Shown piece by piece: positions 9,130-17,219 of a stretch of DNA of 64,000 nt. Position numbers and translations under genes: made by a program. The notes beneath the pieces are model-generated. The model worked only from the letters and a program-made list of their open reading frames with translations. It did no database searches and was not told the DNA's origin. Position 1 is the first letter of the stretch, and each line of letters begins with the position of its first letter. Origin of the DNA: JBJHDF01 sp050486405 (GTDB taxonomy: Bacteria; Pseudomonadota; Gammaproteobacteria; Pseudomonadales; Cellvibrionaceae); contig JBJHDF010000020.1 of NCBI GenBank assembly GCA_050486405.1, positions 1-64,000 on the forward strand, in the 5' to 3' direction.

Positions 9130-9794
9130 TGGCGCCGACCTCGTCGCCGGCGCAATTGCTGGTGTATTCGCTGGGGCGCCGCGACTACCTGGAGACCTGG
9201 CGGGCCATGACCGCCTGCACCGACAGCCGCACCCCCGAGTCCCCCGACCAGCTCTGGCTGGTGGAGCACCCCCCGGTCTACACCCAGGGCCAGGCCGGCA
9301 AGGCCGAGCATTTGCTGGAACCGGGAGACATTCCGGTGGTGCAGAGCGATCGCGGTGGCCAGGTGACCTATCACGGCCCCGGCCAACTGGTGGCCTACCC
9401 CTTGCTTGATCTGCGTCGGCTGGGCCTGGGGGTGCGGGCGCTGGTCAGCGCCCTGGAGCAGAGCCTGGTGGACCTGCTGGCGCTGTACGGCATCGACGCC
9501 CGCGCCAGGCGCGACGCCCCCGGCGTCTACGTCGGCGACGCCAAGATCGCCGCTCTGGGCCTGCGGGTGCGCCGGGGCTGCAGCTTCCACGGCCTGAGTT
9601 TCAATATCGATATGGATCTGGAGCCCTTTTCCCGCATCAACCCCTGCGGCTATCAGGGCCTGGCGGTGACCCAACTGGCTCATTTGTTGCCCGAGCTGCC
9701 GCCCATGAGTGAGCTGCAGCAAGCGCTGATCGACCAGTTGGTGCGGAAACTGGGCTACGAAAAGGCTATAATGTGCGGCGATTTGCCCCGTTAA
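9129..9794 (+). CDS. lipB: Octanoyl-[acyl-carrier-protein] transferase
   Basis: LipB moves the octanoyl group from acyl-ACP to the lipoyl domains of target proteins, the first step of endogenous lipoate synthesis. I choose ATG 9129, which overlaps the ybeD stop; a longer frame back to 9045 lies inside ybeD. The 221-residue product has the signatures LWLVEHPPVYTQGQAG and RGGQVTYHGPGQLVAYPLLDL, the catalytic lysine in GDAKIAALGLRVRRG, and the catalytic cysteine in INPCGYQGLAVTQL. lipA follows after 27 bases. Confidence 0.95.
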   Translation: MAPTSSPAQLLVYSLGRRDYLETWRAMTACTDSRTPESPDQLWLVEHPPVYTQGQAGKAEHLLEPGDIPVVQSDRGGQVTYHGPGQLVAYPLLDLRRLGLGVRALVSALEQSLVDLLALYGIDARARRDAPGVYVGDAKIAALGLRVRRGCSFHGLSFNIDMDLEPFSRINPCGYQGLAVTQLAHLLPELPPMSELQQALIDQLVRKLGYEKAIMCGDLPR

Positions 9795-9821
9795 GTCACA
9801 CCTCGACGTTCGAGACAGCCT

Positions 9822-10811
9822 ATGAGCAACCCATCCACCCCGGATCTGCAACCGGTAAAACGCACGCGCCGCCACCGCCAGGGCGAAAAGCTGCGCGACG
9901 CCGACAAGGTGGAGCGCATTCCCGTCAAGGTGATCGCCAGCGACGCGCCCCAGCGCAAACCGGACTGGATACGGGTGCGGGTGCCCTCGTCGCCGGCAGT
10001 GGATCGCATCAAGTCCATACTGCGCAAGAACAAGCTGGCCTCGGTGTGCGAAGAGGCCAACTGCCCCAATCTCGGTGAGTGTTTCAGCGGCGGCACCGCC
10101 ACCTTTATGGTCATGGGCGATATCTGCACCCGCCGCTGCCCCTTCTGCGATGTGGGCCACGGCAAACCCAATCCTCTGGACCAAGGCGAACCCCGGCACC
10201 TGGCCGAGGCCATCGCCGAAATGGGTCTGAACTACGTGGTGATCACCTCGGTGGACCGCGACGATCTGCGCGACGGCGGTGCCCAGCACTTTGCCGATTG
10301 CGTGCGCGAGGCGCGGGCACTCAGCCCCGGTCTGCAAGTGGAAATTCTCACCCCGGATTTTCGCGGCCGCATGGACATAGCCTTGGACATACTCGAGCGC
10401 GAAGCGCCGGACGTGTTCAACCACAACCTGGAAACCGTGCCCCGCCTCTACCGCCAGGCCCGCCCCGGCGCCAACTATCGCTGGTCGCTGCAACTGCTGC
10501 AACAATACAAACAGCGCCGCCCGGATGTGCTGACCAAATCCGGCCTGATGGTGGGGCTGGGAGAAACCCGCGAGGAGATCATCGAAGTGATGCGCGACAT
10601 GCGCGCCCACGACATCGACATGCTCACCATCGGCCAGTACCTGCAACCGTCGCGGGACCACCTGCCGGTGGATCGCTTCGTACACCCGGACGAGTTCGAC
10701 GAATACACCCGCATCGCCGAAGAACTGGGCTTCAAACACGCCGCCTGCGGCCCGCTGGTCCGCTCCAGCTACCACGCCGACAGGCAGGCGCAGGGGGAAG
10801 TGGTGAAGTAG
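9822..10811 (+). CDS. lipA: Lipoyl synthase (radical SAM)
   Basis: LipA inserts two sulfur atoms into protein-bound octanoyl groups. The 329-residue protein has both iron-sulfur cluster motifs: the auxiliary cluster CEEANCPNLGEC (C-x4-C-x5-C) and the radical SAM CTRRCPFC (C-x3-C-x2-C). The C-terminal RSSYHAD carries the serine ligand of the auxiliary cluster. The N-terminus has a basic extension of about 40 residues, as in other gammaproteobacteria. It is the last gene of the + strand housekeeping run. Confidence 0.96.
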   Translation: MSNPSTPDLQPVKRTRRHRQGEKLRDADKVERIPVKVIASDAPQRKPDWIRVRVPSSPAVDRIKSILRKNKLASVCEEANCPNLGECFSGGTATFMVMGDICTRRCPFCDVGHGKPNPLDQGEPRHLAEAIAEMGLNYVVITSVDRDDLRDGGAQHFADCVREARALSPGLQVEILTPDFRGRMDIALDILEREAPDVFNHNLETVPRLYRQARPGANYRWSLQLLQQYKQRRPDVLTKSGLMVGLGETREEIIEVMRDMRAHDIDMLTIGQYLQPSRDHLPVDRFVHPDEFDEYTRIAEELGFKHAACGPLVRSSYHADRQAQGEVVK

Positions 10812-10862
10812 TCGGAGGAGGCAGACAATGATTAAACGCGTCCCTTTTTGTTGAAAAACGCC

Positions 10863-11063
10863 ATGAAAAAATCGATAAAAAGTGAAGCGGTATTTGTTGC
10901 CTTCCTCGTCAGTCTTTTCGTGTCATTAGCGCTCTTTAGAAGTTTTATGATGGGTAGAGGCGTAAATTTCGGTTATGTGGTGTTGGGGGTTGTGATTTCC
11001 CTGATTTGTCTGAACAGCATAAGGAGCGAAAATAAAAAGGACAGTGACAATAAGGAGTCATAA
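10863..11063 (+). CDS. Small two-helix membrane protein, unknown
   Basis: A 66-residue open frame with a basic N-terminus (MKKSIKSEAV), two hydrophobic segments at about 9-26 and 36-52, and a charged, lysine-rich tail (SENKKDSDNKES). This is a plausible small inner-membrane protein. The region is visibly more AT-rich than its neighbours. No convincing Shine-Dalgarno precedes ATG 10863; an in-frame TTG at 10848 is an alternative start. I do not recognise the family. A very strong hairpin follows about 70 bases downstream. Confidence 0.5.
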   Translation: MKKSIKSEAVFVAFLVSLFVSLALFRSFMMGRGVNFGYVVLGVVISLICLNSIRSENKKDSDNKES

Positions 11064-11133
11064 ACGAATGGGATGGATCTGTATCGAGCCTGACATTGTG
11101 AATGCGCGACAACTATCCTGACAGAGGTCGCGG

Positions 11134-11174
11134 GCGGCGCTCAAGTAGCCCAGAAAGTGCTATTTGAGCGCCGC
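11134..11174. terminator. 16-bp stem hairpin between convergent genes
   Basis: GCGGCGCTCAAGTAGC (11134-11149) pairs with GCTATTTGAGCGCCGC (11159-11174), with one G-U pair and a 9-base loop. It lies between the stop of the small + strand gene (11063) and the stop of the - strand di-haem gene (11182), the place for a bidirectional terminator. Neither side has a U-tract, so it may act with Rho or as a 3' stabilising structure rather than as a classic intrinsic terminator. Confidence 0.6.
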
Positions 11175-11181
11175 TGTGGAG

Positions 11182-14052
11182 TTACAGGGATTCCAGAAAA
11201 GCCAGGAGATTGCTTTTCTGCCCACTGGACAGTGCCTGGTAGGCATTTTTCGCATTTTCCCCTTCGCCACCGTGCCAGAGAATGGCTTCCTCAATGGTTC
11301 TGGCGCGGCCATCGTGTAGATAACCCCGCTCGGGCGTACAAACGCGGTCACCCTGGCCGGCGTTGGTCATGCCGCCCACCACGCAAGCGGAATGACCCAG
11401 GCCCCAAAGCGGGGCGGTACGCCATTCGGATCCCGACGCCTGACCTTCGGCCAGGTTGTCCGCCAGCCCCGGGCCCATATCGTGCAGCAGCAGGTCGGTG
11501 TAGGGATAAATGGTCTGATTGCGCAGCTCTGCCAGCGGGTGGTGTGGGCTGGTCTGGAAGCTGGGTCTATGACAGTCGGCACAGCCAATGCTGGTAAACA
11601 GGGATTTGCCGTTCTGCACTGCCGCGTTGTTGGGGTTGCGCTGCGGGGGCACACCCAGTAGGGCGATGTATTTCACCAGATTGTCCAGATGTTCGTTGCT
11701 CAACTGAGAGCCACTGGGGCCGCAGTTGGTCTGGTTGGAGCCGCAGTCGGGATTGGGGAACACGGAATTCCTGACCCCCATATCGGTGTTCAGGGCCCCC
11801 GCCACCTGGTGTTTGACCGAGGCTTTGCCGGCTTTGTAGCCAAAGCGGCCCAGTCGGGTTTGGCCGGTTTGCGGGTCAATCACGCGGTGGGCTCGACCGG
11901 AGATGCCGTTGTTGTTGGCGTCATCGGGATCTTCCCACGCCAGGATGGCGGACTCCGGGATGGCTTCCAGCAGGCCCATACCCACCAGCTGCGGGGCGAT
12001 ACGCGCCGAGAAACGCTCCGGCGTCACACCGCTGAACTGGTAGTTGGGCGAACGCAGGCCGCCAGACTCTGTCCAGGATGCAATAGACGCGTGGCCTTCG
12101 CTGGAGGCGCCGCTATTGGCTCTGGGTTGCAGCACCCGGCCGAGATCCGGGTGAGGGTTGCCGTCCGCATCACCCACTTTGAACACCCACTTATTCAGAG
12201 GCTGCCCCACCGGCTCGGGCACAGCGCGACCGTTGCGCACGTGACAACTGGAGCAACTTTCGTTGATAAAGCGCGGACCGGCTTTGTTTGCCATCTCGGT
12301 AAACGCGGGGTTGCTATGGGGGTTCTCATCGTGCACGCCGCTGACAAACGATGTATGCAGCACCCGACGCCCCAAGACAAAGGGCTGTGCGTTGTCGAAG
12401 CCCAGGTTGGTGGGCATCTGCATAAAGCGGTTGTGCGGTTCGTGTGAGGTATCCGCGTGAATGGTGGTTTCACCACCTAACCAGGCACTTTTGGGGATTT
12501 TTACCGAATCCTTGATGCCGCCCTGTGGCGTGGCGCCACCCACATCCCAGGGCACCAGGCCTTCACCCACAATATACAGGTAGGTAGTGCCGTAATAAGC
12601 TGCACGGCCTCTGGGCACACTGGGGTCGAGGAACTGGCTCAGTTCAAACTCCAACTTGTCGCCGATCTGAATGGCGCGTCCTTCCCGGCAGTTGTGGCTG
12701 CGTTCCTTGTAGTAGTTGAGGTCGTCGATCACAGTCATGGTGCCGTTGTCACAATAGGTGGCAACGGTGCCCGTACCTATGTAAAACCAGCGGTTTTCCG
12801 CCTCGGTATCATTCAGGCGCCATTCGGTGCGCACATTCATGCGGATGGTATTACCCCCTTTGGCCACATAGTCGACAATCTCAATACTGGCGGTGCGGTG
12901 CTCCCAGTAGTGATCCAGGTAGTGGTCGTAGGACTGAAATTGGTCTTCCTTGGCGTGGCGGTCTCGGCCGCGATCCGAGATGCGGGTGACCAGAGCGTCG
13001 CCCCGGTCAAACCGAATGGCCGGTTCCTGGATCGTGCTGCTGGTGTACAGAGGAACAATATTACCCAGGTCCGTGTTGTCGCCTATGTGGCCATCACCGG
13101 AATCACCGCCGGAATCACCGCCGGAATCACCACCGGAGTCACCGCCGGAGTCACCGCCGGAGTCACCGCCGGAATCACCGCCGGAGTCACCACCGGAATC
13201 ACCGTCGGAGCCCCCATCCGAGCCATCGCCAAATTCATGGCCAGCCCCGGAGCCGTCGCCGATAAAGACATAGGTTTGTGCGGGGATGGATTGGCCCACC
13301 CCACCGGAGATAACGGTAAACCAGACATCAATGCTGTCCCCGGCATTCAGGGTGATATTGTAGTACCAGCCGTAGTCATCTTGGTTCATGCGGATATTTT
13401 GCTGGAGACCCTGATTGATGGTGAAGTGGATATCCACAATATCGCCCTCGGCCACATGGGCCTGAAGGGTATTGGCGTCAATTTCCAGCAGACAGACTTC
13501 GGTGCAGTCAATATTTGACGATTCGGAGTCGCTGTCTGAGCCGGAATCATTGTCTCCGTCACTGCCGCCGCTGTCGGCACCAGAATCGCTATCGCCGCCG
13601 AAGCCGTCGTCGCTAGAGCCGTCACCGCTGGAGCCGCCGCTGGAGCTGTCACCGCTGGAGTCGCCGCCGCTAGAGCTGCCGCCACTGGAACTGCCACTGG
13701 AGCTGGGCTGGGTGCCCCCACTGGAGCTGCTGTCGGAGTCGGGTTCACTGGCTCCCCCGGAAGAACTGCTGCTGGGGCTGTCGCCGCCGGAATCTGTCTC
13801 ATCATCACCGCCGCCGCTTGAGCTGCTACTGGAGCCAGATTCGCTGCTGCCACCGGAACTGCTGCTGTCGGAATCTGCCTCACTGCCGCCGCTGGAGCTA
13901 CTAGAGCTGCTGGACTTGTCGTCGTCGATAGGGGCAGGTTGGTGACTGGACGGGTTCCCTGATGAGCTGGGAGAGTCACCGCCACAGGCGGTCAAGCTTA
14001 GAGAGATAATCAGTGCAAACAGCGCACGATTACCCAAGGTCGTTAGTTGCAT
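11182..14052 (-). CDS. Di-haem DUF1111 lipoprotein with Ser/Gly linkers and a CBM-like domain
   Basis: A 956-residue secreted lipoprotein. The signal ends in lipobox LSLTAC with Cys23. About 150 residues of Ser/Gly/Asp linker follow, then a small beta domain at about 182-270 (VDIHFTINQGLQQNIRM ... DSIDVWFTVI) that resembles carbohydrate-binding modules of CBM56 type (weak inference). A second linker of SGGD repeats comes next, then a region with EIVDYVAKGGNTIRMNVRTEWR, and a C-terminal DUF1111 domain. DUF1111 proteins are di-haem, peroxidase-like oxidoreductases. The two haem motifs are CSSCH (600-604) and CADCH (824-828). Poly-Ser linkers of this sort are common in secreted Cellvibrionales proteins. 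It is transcribed alone; a Fur-like palindrome lies 31 bases upstream of the ATG. Substrate unknown. Confidence 0.85.
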   Translation of the reverse strand: MQLTTLGNRALFALIISLSLTACGGDSPSSSGNPSSHQPAPIDDDKSSSSSSSSGGSEADSDSSSSGGSSESGSSSSSSGGGDDETDSGGDSPSSSSSGGASEPDSDSSSSGGTQPSSSGSSSGGSSSGGDSSGDSSSGGSSGDGSSDDGFGGDSDSGADSGGSDGDNDSGSDSDSESSNIDCTEVCLLEIDANTLQAHVAEGDIVDIHFTINQGLQQNIRMNQDDYGWYYNITLNAGDSIDVWFTVISGGVGQSIPAQTYVFIGDGSGAGHEFGDGSDGGSDGDSGGDSGGDSGGDSGGDSGGDSGGDSGGDSGGDSGDGHIGDNTDLGNIVPLYTSSTIQEPAIRFDRGDALVTRISDRGRDRHAKEDQFQSYDHYLDHYWEHRTASIEIVDYVAKGGNTIRMNVRTEWRLNDTEAENRWFYIGTGTVATYCDNGTMTVIDDLNYYKERSHNCREGRAIQIGDKLEFELSQFLDPSVPRGRAAYYGTTYLYIVGEGLVPWDVGGATPQGGIKDSVKIPKSAWLGGETTIHADTSHEPHNRFMQMPTNLGFDNAQPFVLGRRVLHTSFVSGVHDENPHSNPAFTEMANKAGPRFINESCSSCHVRNGRAVPEPVGQPLNKWVFKVGDADGNPHPDLGRVLQPRANSGASSEGHASIASWTESGGLRSPNYQFSGVTPERFSARIAPQLVGMGLLEAIPESAILAWEDPDDANNNGISGRAHRVIDPQTGQTRLGRFGYKAGKASVKHQVAGALNTDMGVRNSVFPNPDCGSNQTNCGPSGSQLSNEHLDNLVKYIALLGVPPQRNPNNAAVQNGKSLFTSIGCADCHRPSFQTSPHHPLAELRNQTIYPYTDLLLHDMGPGLADNLAEGQASGSEWRTAPLWGLGHSACVVGGMTNAGQGDRVCTPERGYLHDGRARTIEEAILWHGGEGENAKNAYQALSSGQKSNLLAFLESL
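13102..13209. repeat. Nine tandem 12-bp units encoding an SGGD linker
   Basis: Nine consecutive 12-base units of consensus RTCACCGCCGGA (as read on +) run from 13102 to 13209. They differ mainly at the first base (A or G) and at the eighth (A or G for C in three units). A partial unit precedes them. On the coding strand each unit gives Ser-Gly-Gly-Asp in the linker of the di-haem lipoprotein. Because the unit is a multiple of three, slippage would change linker length without a frameshift. Confidence 0.9.
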
Positions 14053-14081
14053 GGGTGTGTTCCTTGATGGACAGACGTAAT

Positions 14082-14096
14082 TAATAATGATTATTG
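14082..14096 (-). promoter_or_regulatory. Candidate Fur box upstream of the di-haem lipoprotein
   Basis: A 13-base perfect palindrome AATAATGATTATT (14083-14095) sits 31 bases upstream of the ATG at 14052. Compared with the 7-1-7 Fur consensus TGATAATnATTATCA it matches 11 or 12 of 14 defined positions. The surrounding 14053-14259 gap is otherwise AT-rich promoter-like DNA with no gene. Regulation by iron would fit, since DUF1111 genes in Pseudomonas lie in iron-regulated imelysin clusters. This is inference from sequence alone. Confidence 0.45.
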
Positions 14097-14259
14097 GTAC
14101 GGTTTGTCAGGGTAATGCGGTTATATGGCGGTCATTACTTTTCGGTATAGGGTATTTATCGCTCGGGTTGGCGTCGTCCCAGTATTGGGCTTTCGCTAAA
14201 GTGGCGCCCTAAATTGTCCATTTTTTTCCGGGGATGGGGGCACACATGGGTTATTTTCC

Positions 14260-14958
14260 TCACGCCGCCATAAATTCCTGCAACGCTTCCGGCCGATCAG
14301 TAAATATCCCATCCACCCCCAGCTCCCGCAATAGCTGCCATTCATCCTCGTGGTTGGCGGTGTACACCCAGTGTTGCAAGCCCCGGGTGTGGGCGTCAGC
14401 CACCAGTTCCGGGCTGATAAAGTCCAGGGCGCTGTGCAGGGACCAGGCATCCAGCGCGTCGCAGCAGCGGGCGTAGTTCAGGGGTATGCCGGCGATCAGA
14501 ACGCCCCGGCGCACGTCGGGCAGCAGCCGTTGCATCTGTGCCAGTTGTGGGTGATCAAAGCTCGATACCAGATAGTTGTCCAGCGAGTGTCCCGTGTCGG
14601 AGCAATAGCTCAGCAGCTCCCGGGCCAGCGCCCCGGCGGTATCCGGCCCCTTGATTTCCACGTTCAATAGGCACTTGCCATCGACGCGCTCCAGCACTTG
14701 CCGCAGCGTCGGAATAGGTTCGCCGTTTTCCAGACGCAACTGCTGCAGTTGCGCCGGACTTTGTTGTTGCAGCAGGCCGGAGCCGGGCAACTGTCGTCCC
14801 AGACGCCGATCGTGGGTGACCAGCAGCTCGCCGTGCAGGTGCCAGAGGTCGATTTCTATGCCGTCCACACCCAGCGCCAGACTGGCGTCGATGGCGGCCA
14901 GGCTGTTCTCCGGCCCGGGTCCGCCGCGATGGGCAATGCACAGTGGAGTTGACGACAT
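14260..14958 (-). CDS. ugpQ: Glycerophosphodiester phosphodiesterase
   Basis: Hydrolyses glycerophosphodiesters to sn-glycerol-3-phosphate and an alcohol. The start is ATG 14958, preceded by AAGAGG; a longer in-frame extension to 15162 has no family similarity. The 232-residue protein opens with the GDPD signature IAHRGGPGPENSLAAI (catalytic His10, Arg11), then GVDGIEIDLWHLHGELLVTHD, which has the metal-binding Glu/Asp and the second catalytic His. The TIM-barrel ends with GVDGIFTDRPEALQEF. No signal peptide, so cytoplasmic like UgpQ. The divergent neighbour is an EctB-type transaminase 202 bases away. Confidence 0.88.
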   Translation of the reverse strand: MSSTPLCIAHRGGPGPENSLAAIDASLALGVDGIEIDLWHLHGELLVTHDRRLGRQLPGSGLLQQQSPAQLQQLRLENGEPIPTLRQVLERVDGKCLLNVEIKGPDTAGALARELLSYCSDTGHSLDNYLVSSFDHPQLAQMQRLLPDVRRGVLIAGIPLNYARCCDALDAWSLHSALDFISPELVADAHTRGLQHWVYTANHEDEWQLLRELGVDGIFTDRPEALQEFMAA

Positions 14959-15160
14959 GCCGGGCCTCTTGCGAGTGACAAACGGGTCTGAATCGCGCCA
15001 GTATTCACGGCTTTGACGGCGCTGGCAAGTGCTCGTCAGGGGGTGTAGGCAGGGTGCTGCCTGAAATCCGGTGGCTAAGGTGGTAGACTGTTTGCTCATT
15101 TTTAAACGGTGATTATGTACTGGTACCGCTCGCCAGATCACCCGCAAGCAGGAGGACACC

Positions 15161-16429
15161 ATGAGAATCTTCGAGGAGATGGAATCCGAGGTGCGTGGCT
15201 ACGTGCGTTCCTTTCCCGCCATTTTTGATGTTGCCAAGGGCTCGGAAATATTCGATGAAAACGGCAATCGCTTTATTGATTTCTTCGCTGGCGCCGGCAC
15301 TCTCAACTACGGTCACAACCATCCCAAAGTCACCCAGGCACTGATCGAATACCTGCAGCACAACGGCATTGTGCACGGCCTGGACAAGGCCACCATCGCC
15401 AAGCGCAATTTCCTGCAGAAGTTTCGCGATACCATTCTTGCGCCGCGCAATCTGCAGTACAAGGTGCAGTTCACCGGCCCCACCGGCACCAATGCGGTGG
15501 AAACGGCACTGAAGCTGGCGCGCATGGTCAAGCGCCGCTCCAATGTGATTTCCTTCACCAACGGCTACCACGGTCTGACCATGGGGGCCCTGGCGGTGAC
15601 CGGTAATTATTTCTACAAGGACGAATCCTACGGCTCCCGGGCCAACACGGCGTTTATGCCCTACGACGGCTTTCTTGGCGAGGGTGTGAATACCATCGAG
15701 TATCTGCGCAGGTTTCTCGGCGACGCCAGCAGTGGCGTGGATCTGCCTGCAGCCGTGATCGTGGAGACGGTGCAGGGCGAAGGCGGTATCAATGTCGCCA
15801 GTATTCAGTGGCTGAAGGAGCTGGAGCAGTTGTGTCGCGAGTTCGATATACTGCTGATCGTCGACGATATTCAGGTGGGCAATGGCCGCACCGGCACCTT
15901 TTTCAGTTTTGAGCGTGCCGGCATACACCCGGACATGGTGTGTCTGTCCAAGTCCATCGGCGGCGGTCTGCCCATGGCGCTGCTGCTGATGCGGCCCGAG
16001 CTGGATCAGTGGCAGCCGGGCGAGCACACGGGTACGTTTCGCGGCAACAATCTGGCTTTTGTGGCGGCGGTGGAAACCCTGGCTTTCTGGGACAACGACG
16101 ATCTGGCCAAGGCCATTGCGCACAAGGGTAGGTTACTGGCGCAGGAGCTGGAAAAACTGGCCGGGGAGTTTCCCCAGTTTGAACCCAAAGTGCGCGGCTT
16201 GGGGATGGTCTGGGGTATCGAGTTTTCAGCGGGTGTGGCCAGCGAAACTTCGCAGGAGGCATTCAGTCGTGGCCTGATTATCGAGACCGCCGGCTCTCAG
16301 GATCAGGTGCTGAAGTTTTTGCCCTCACTGTTGATTGAGGAAGAGCTTCTGCACGAAGGCCTGGGTATTATCCGTGAGTCTCTGGCGACCCTGGCCGAGC
16401 GGCGGGAGAAGATGCTCACGGGGGAATAG
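15161..16429 (+). CDS. ectB: EctB-type diaminobutyrate-2-oxoglutarate transaminase
   Basis: A class III PLP aminotransferase of 422 residues whose sequence follows EctB closely: MRIFEEMESEVRGYVRSFP, FTGPTGTNAVETALKLAR, FTNGYHGLTMGALAVTGN, VETVQGEGGINVAS, and IVDDIQVGNGRTGTFFSFE. The PLP lysine is K264 in LSKSIGGGLPMA. EctB makes L-2,4-diaminobutyrate from aspartate semialdehyde for ectoine, and PvdH does so for siderophores. A strong AGGAGG-like ribosome site (GCAGGAGGACACC) precedes the ATG. No ectA or ectC flanks it: a TatD gene follows after 7 bases. The product's end use is therefore unknown; an ectoine locus elsewhere or another diaminobutyrate pathway is possible. Confidence 0.85.
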   Translation: MRIFEEMESEVRGYVRSFPAIFDVAKGSEIFDENGNRFIDFFAGAGTLNYGHNHPKVTQALIEYLQHNGIVHGLDKATIAKRNFLQKFRDTILAPRNLQYKVQFTGPTGTNAVETALKLARMVKRRSNVISFTNGYHGLTMGALAVTGNYFYKDESYGSRANTAFMPYDGFLGEGVNTIEYLRRFLGDASSGVDLPAAVIVETVQGEGGINVASIQWLKELEQLCREFDILLIVDDIQVGNGRTGTFFSFERAGIHPDMVCLSKSIGGGLPMALLLMRPELDQWQPGEHTGTFRGNNLAFVAAVETLAFWDNDDLAKAIAHKGRLLAQELEKLAGEFPQFEPKVRGLGMVWGIEFSAGVASETSQEAFSRGLIIETAGSQDQVLKFLPSLLIEEELLHEGLGIIRESLATLAERREKMLTGE

Positions 16430-16436
16430 GTGACGG

Positions 16437-17219
16437 GTGCTGATCGACAGCCATTGCCATTTTGACTTTTCCGCTTTTGATGCGGATCGCGCTGCGGTCT
16501 GGCAGCGGTGCCGGCAGGCGGGCGTGTCGGCACTGATCATCCCCGGTGTCGCTCCGGCGCAGTGGGCGCTGACGCAACAGGTCAGCGGGCAACTGGCGGG
16601 TGTTTACCATGGTCTGGGGGTACACCCCTGGTGGGTCGACGATGCGCTGTCCGCAACGGATCACCTGACCCGCTGTCGCCGCTCGCTGGCCGGGGCGTTG
16701 AACGCGCCGGGCTGTGTGGCGCTGGGCGAGTGCGGGCTGGATGCCCTGATCGACACACCCCTGGCAACCCAGATACCGGTGTTGACGATGCAACTGGAGC
16801 TGGCCTGTGAACTGGACAAACCCCTGATTCTGCATTGCCGCAAGGCCCACAACGAACTGCTGCAACTGCTGACCCGGCACAGGCCCGCTGCCGGCGGTGT
16901 GGTGCACGCCTTCAGCGGCAGCGCGGAGTTGGCGCTGCAGTACTGGCGGCTGGGATTTCGGCTGGGCATCGGTGGCACCATCACCTACCCGCGGGCGAAC
17001 AAGACCCGGGAGGCGGTGCGGCAACTGCCGCTGGAGGCGCTGCTGCTGGAAACCGACGCGCCGGATATGCCTCTGTCCGGTCGCCAGGGGCAGCGCAACA
17101 GCCCCGAGTATCTGCCGGACATTGCCCGGGCGCTGGCGTCCTTGCGCGGCGAAACACTGCAGCGCATTGCCGAAACCACCACGGCGAATGCGCGGCAGCT
17201 TTTCAGCCTTCCACTTTAG
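16437..17219 (+). CDS. TatD family metal-dependent hydrolase
   Basis: TatD/YjjV-like nuclease or phosphoesterase with a TIM-barrel, 260 residues. The N-terminal metal-binding H6-C-H8 (IDSHCHFDF), GVHPWWVDD, the glutamate in ALGECGLD, HCRKAHNELL, VVHAFSGS and the final aspartate in LLETDAPDMPL are all present, followed by RNSPEYLPDI. The start is GTG at 16437, 7 bases after ectB, so the two are probably co-transcribed. The 3' end overlaps the 3' end of the convergent tcdA by 17 bases. YjjV is the closest named relative; activity is assumed from family. Confidence 0.88.
   Translation: MLIDSHCHFDFSAFDADRAAVWQRCRQAGVSALIIPGVAPAQWALTQQVSGQLAGVYHGLGVHPWWVDDALSATDHLTRCRRSLAGALNAPGCVALGECGLDALIDTPLATQIPVLTMQLELACELDKPLILHCRKAHNELLQLLTRHRPAAGGVVHAFSGSAELALQYWRLGFRLGIGGTITYPRANKTREAVRQLPLEALLLETDAPDMPLSGRQGQRNSPEYLPDIARALASLRGETLQRIAETTTANARQLFSLPL

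Noticed and set aside
9084..10775. A 563-codon - strand frame opposite lipB and lipA
   Set aside because: Both + strand genes carry complete catalytic motifs; the antisense frame has none.
13102..13209. Possible CRISPR array
   Set aside because: The 12-base units are contiguous with no spacers and encode a protein linker.
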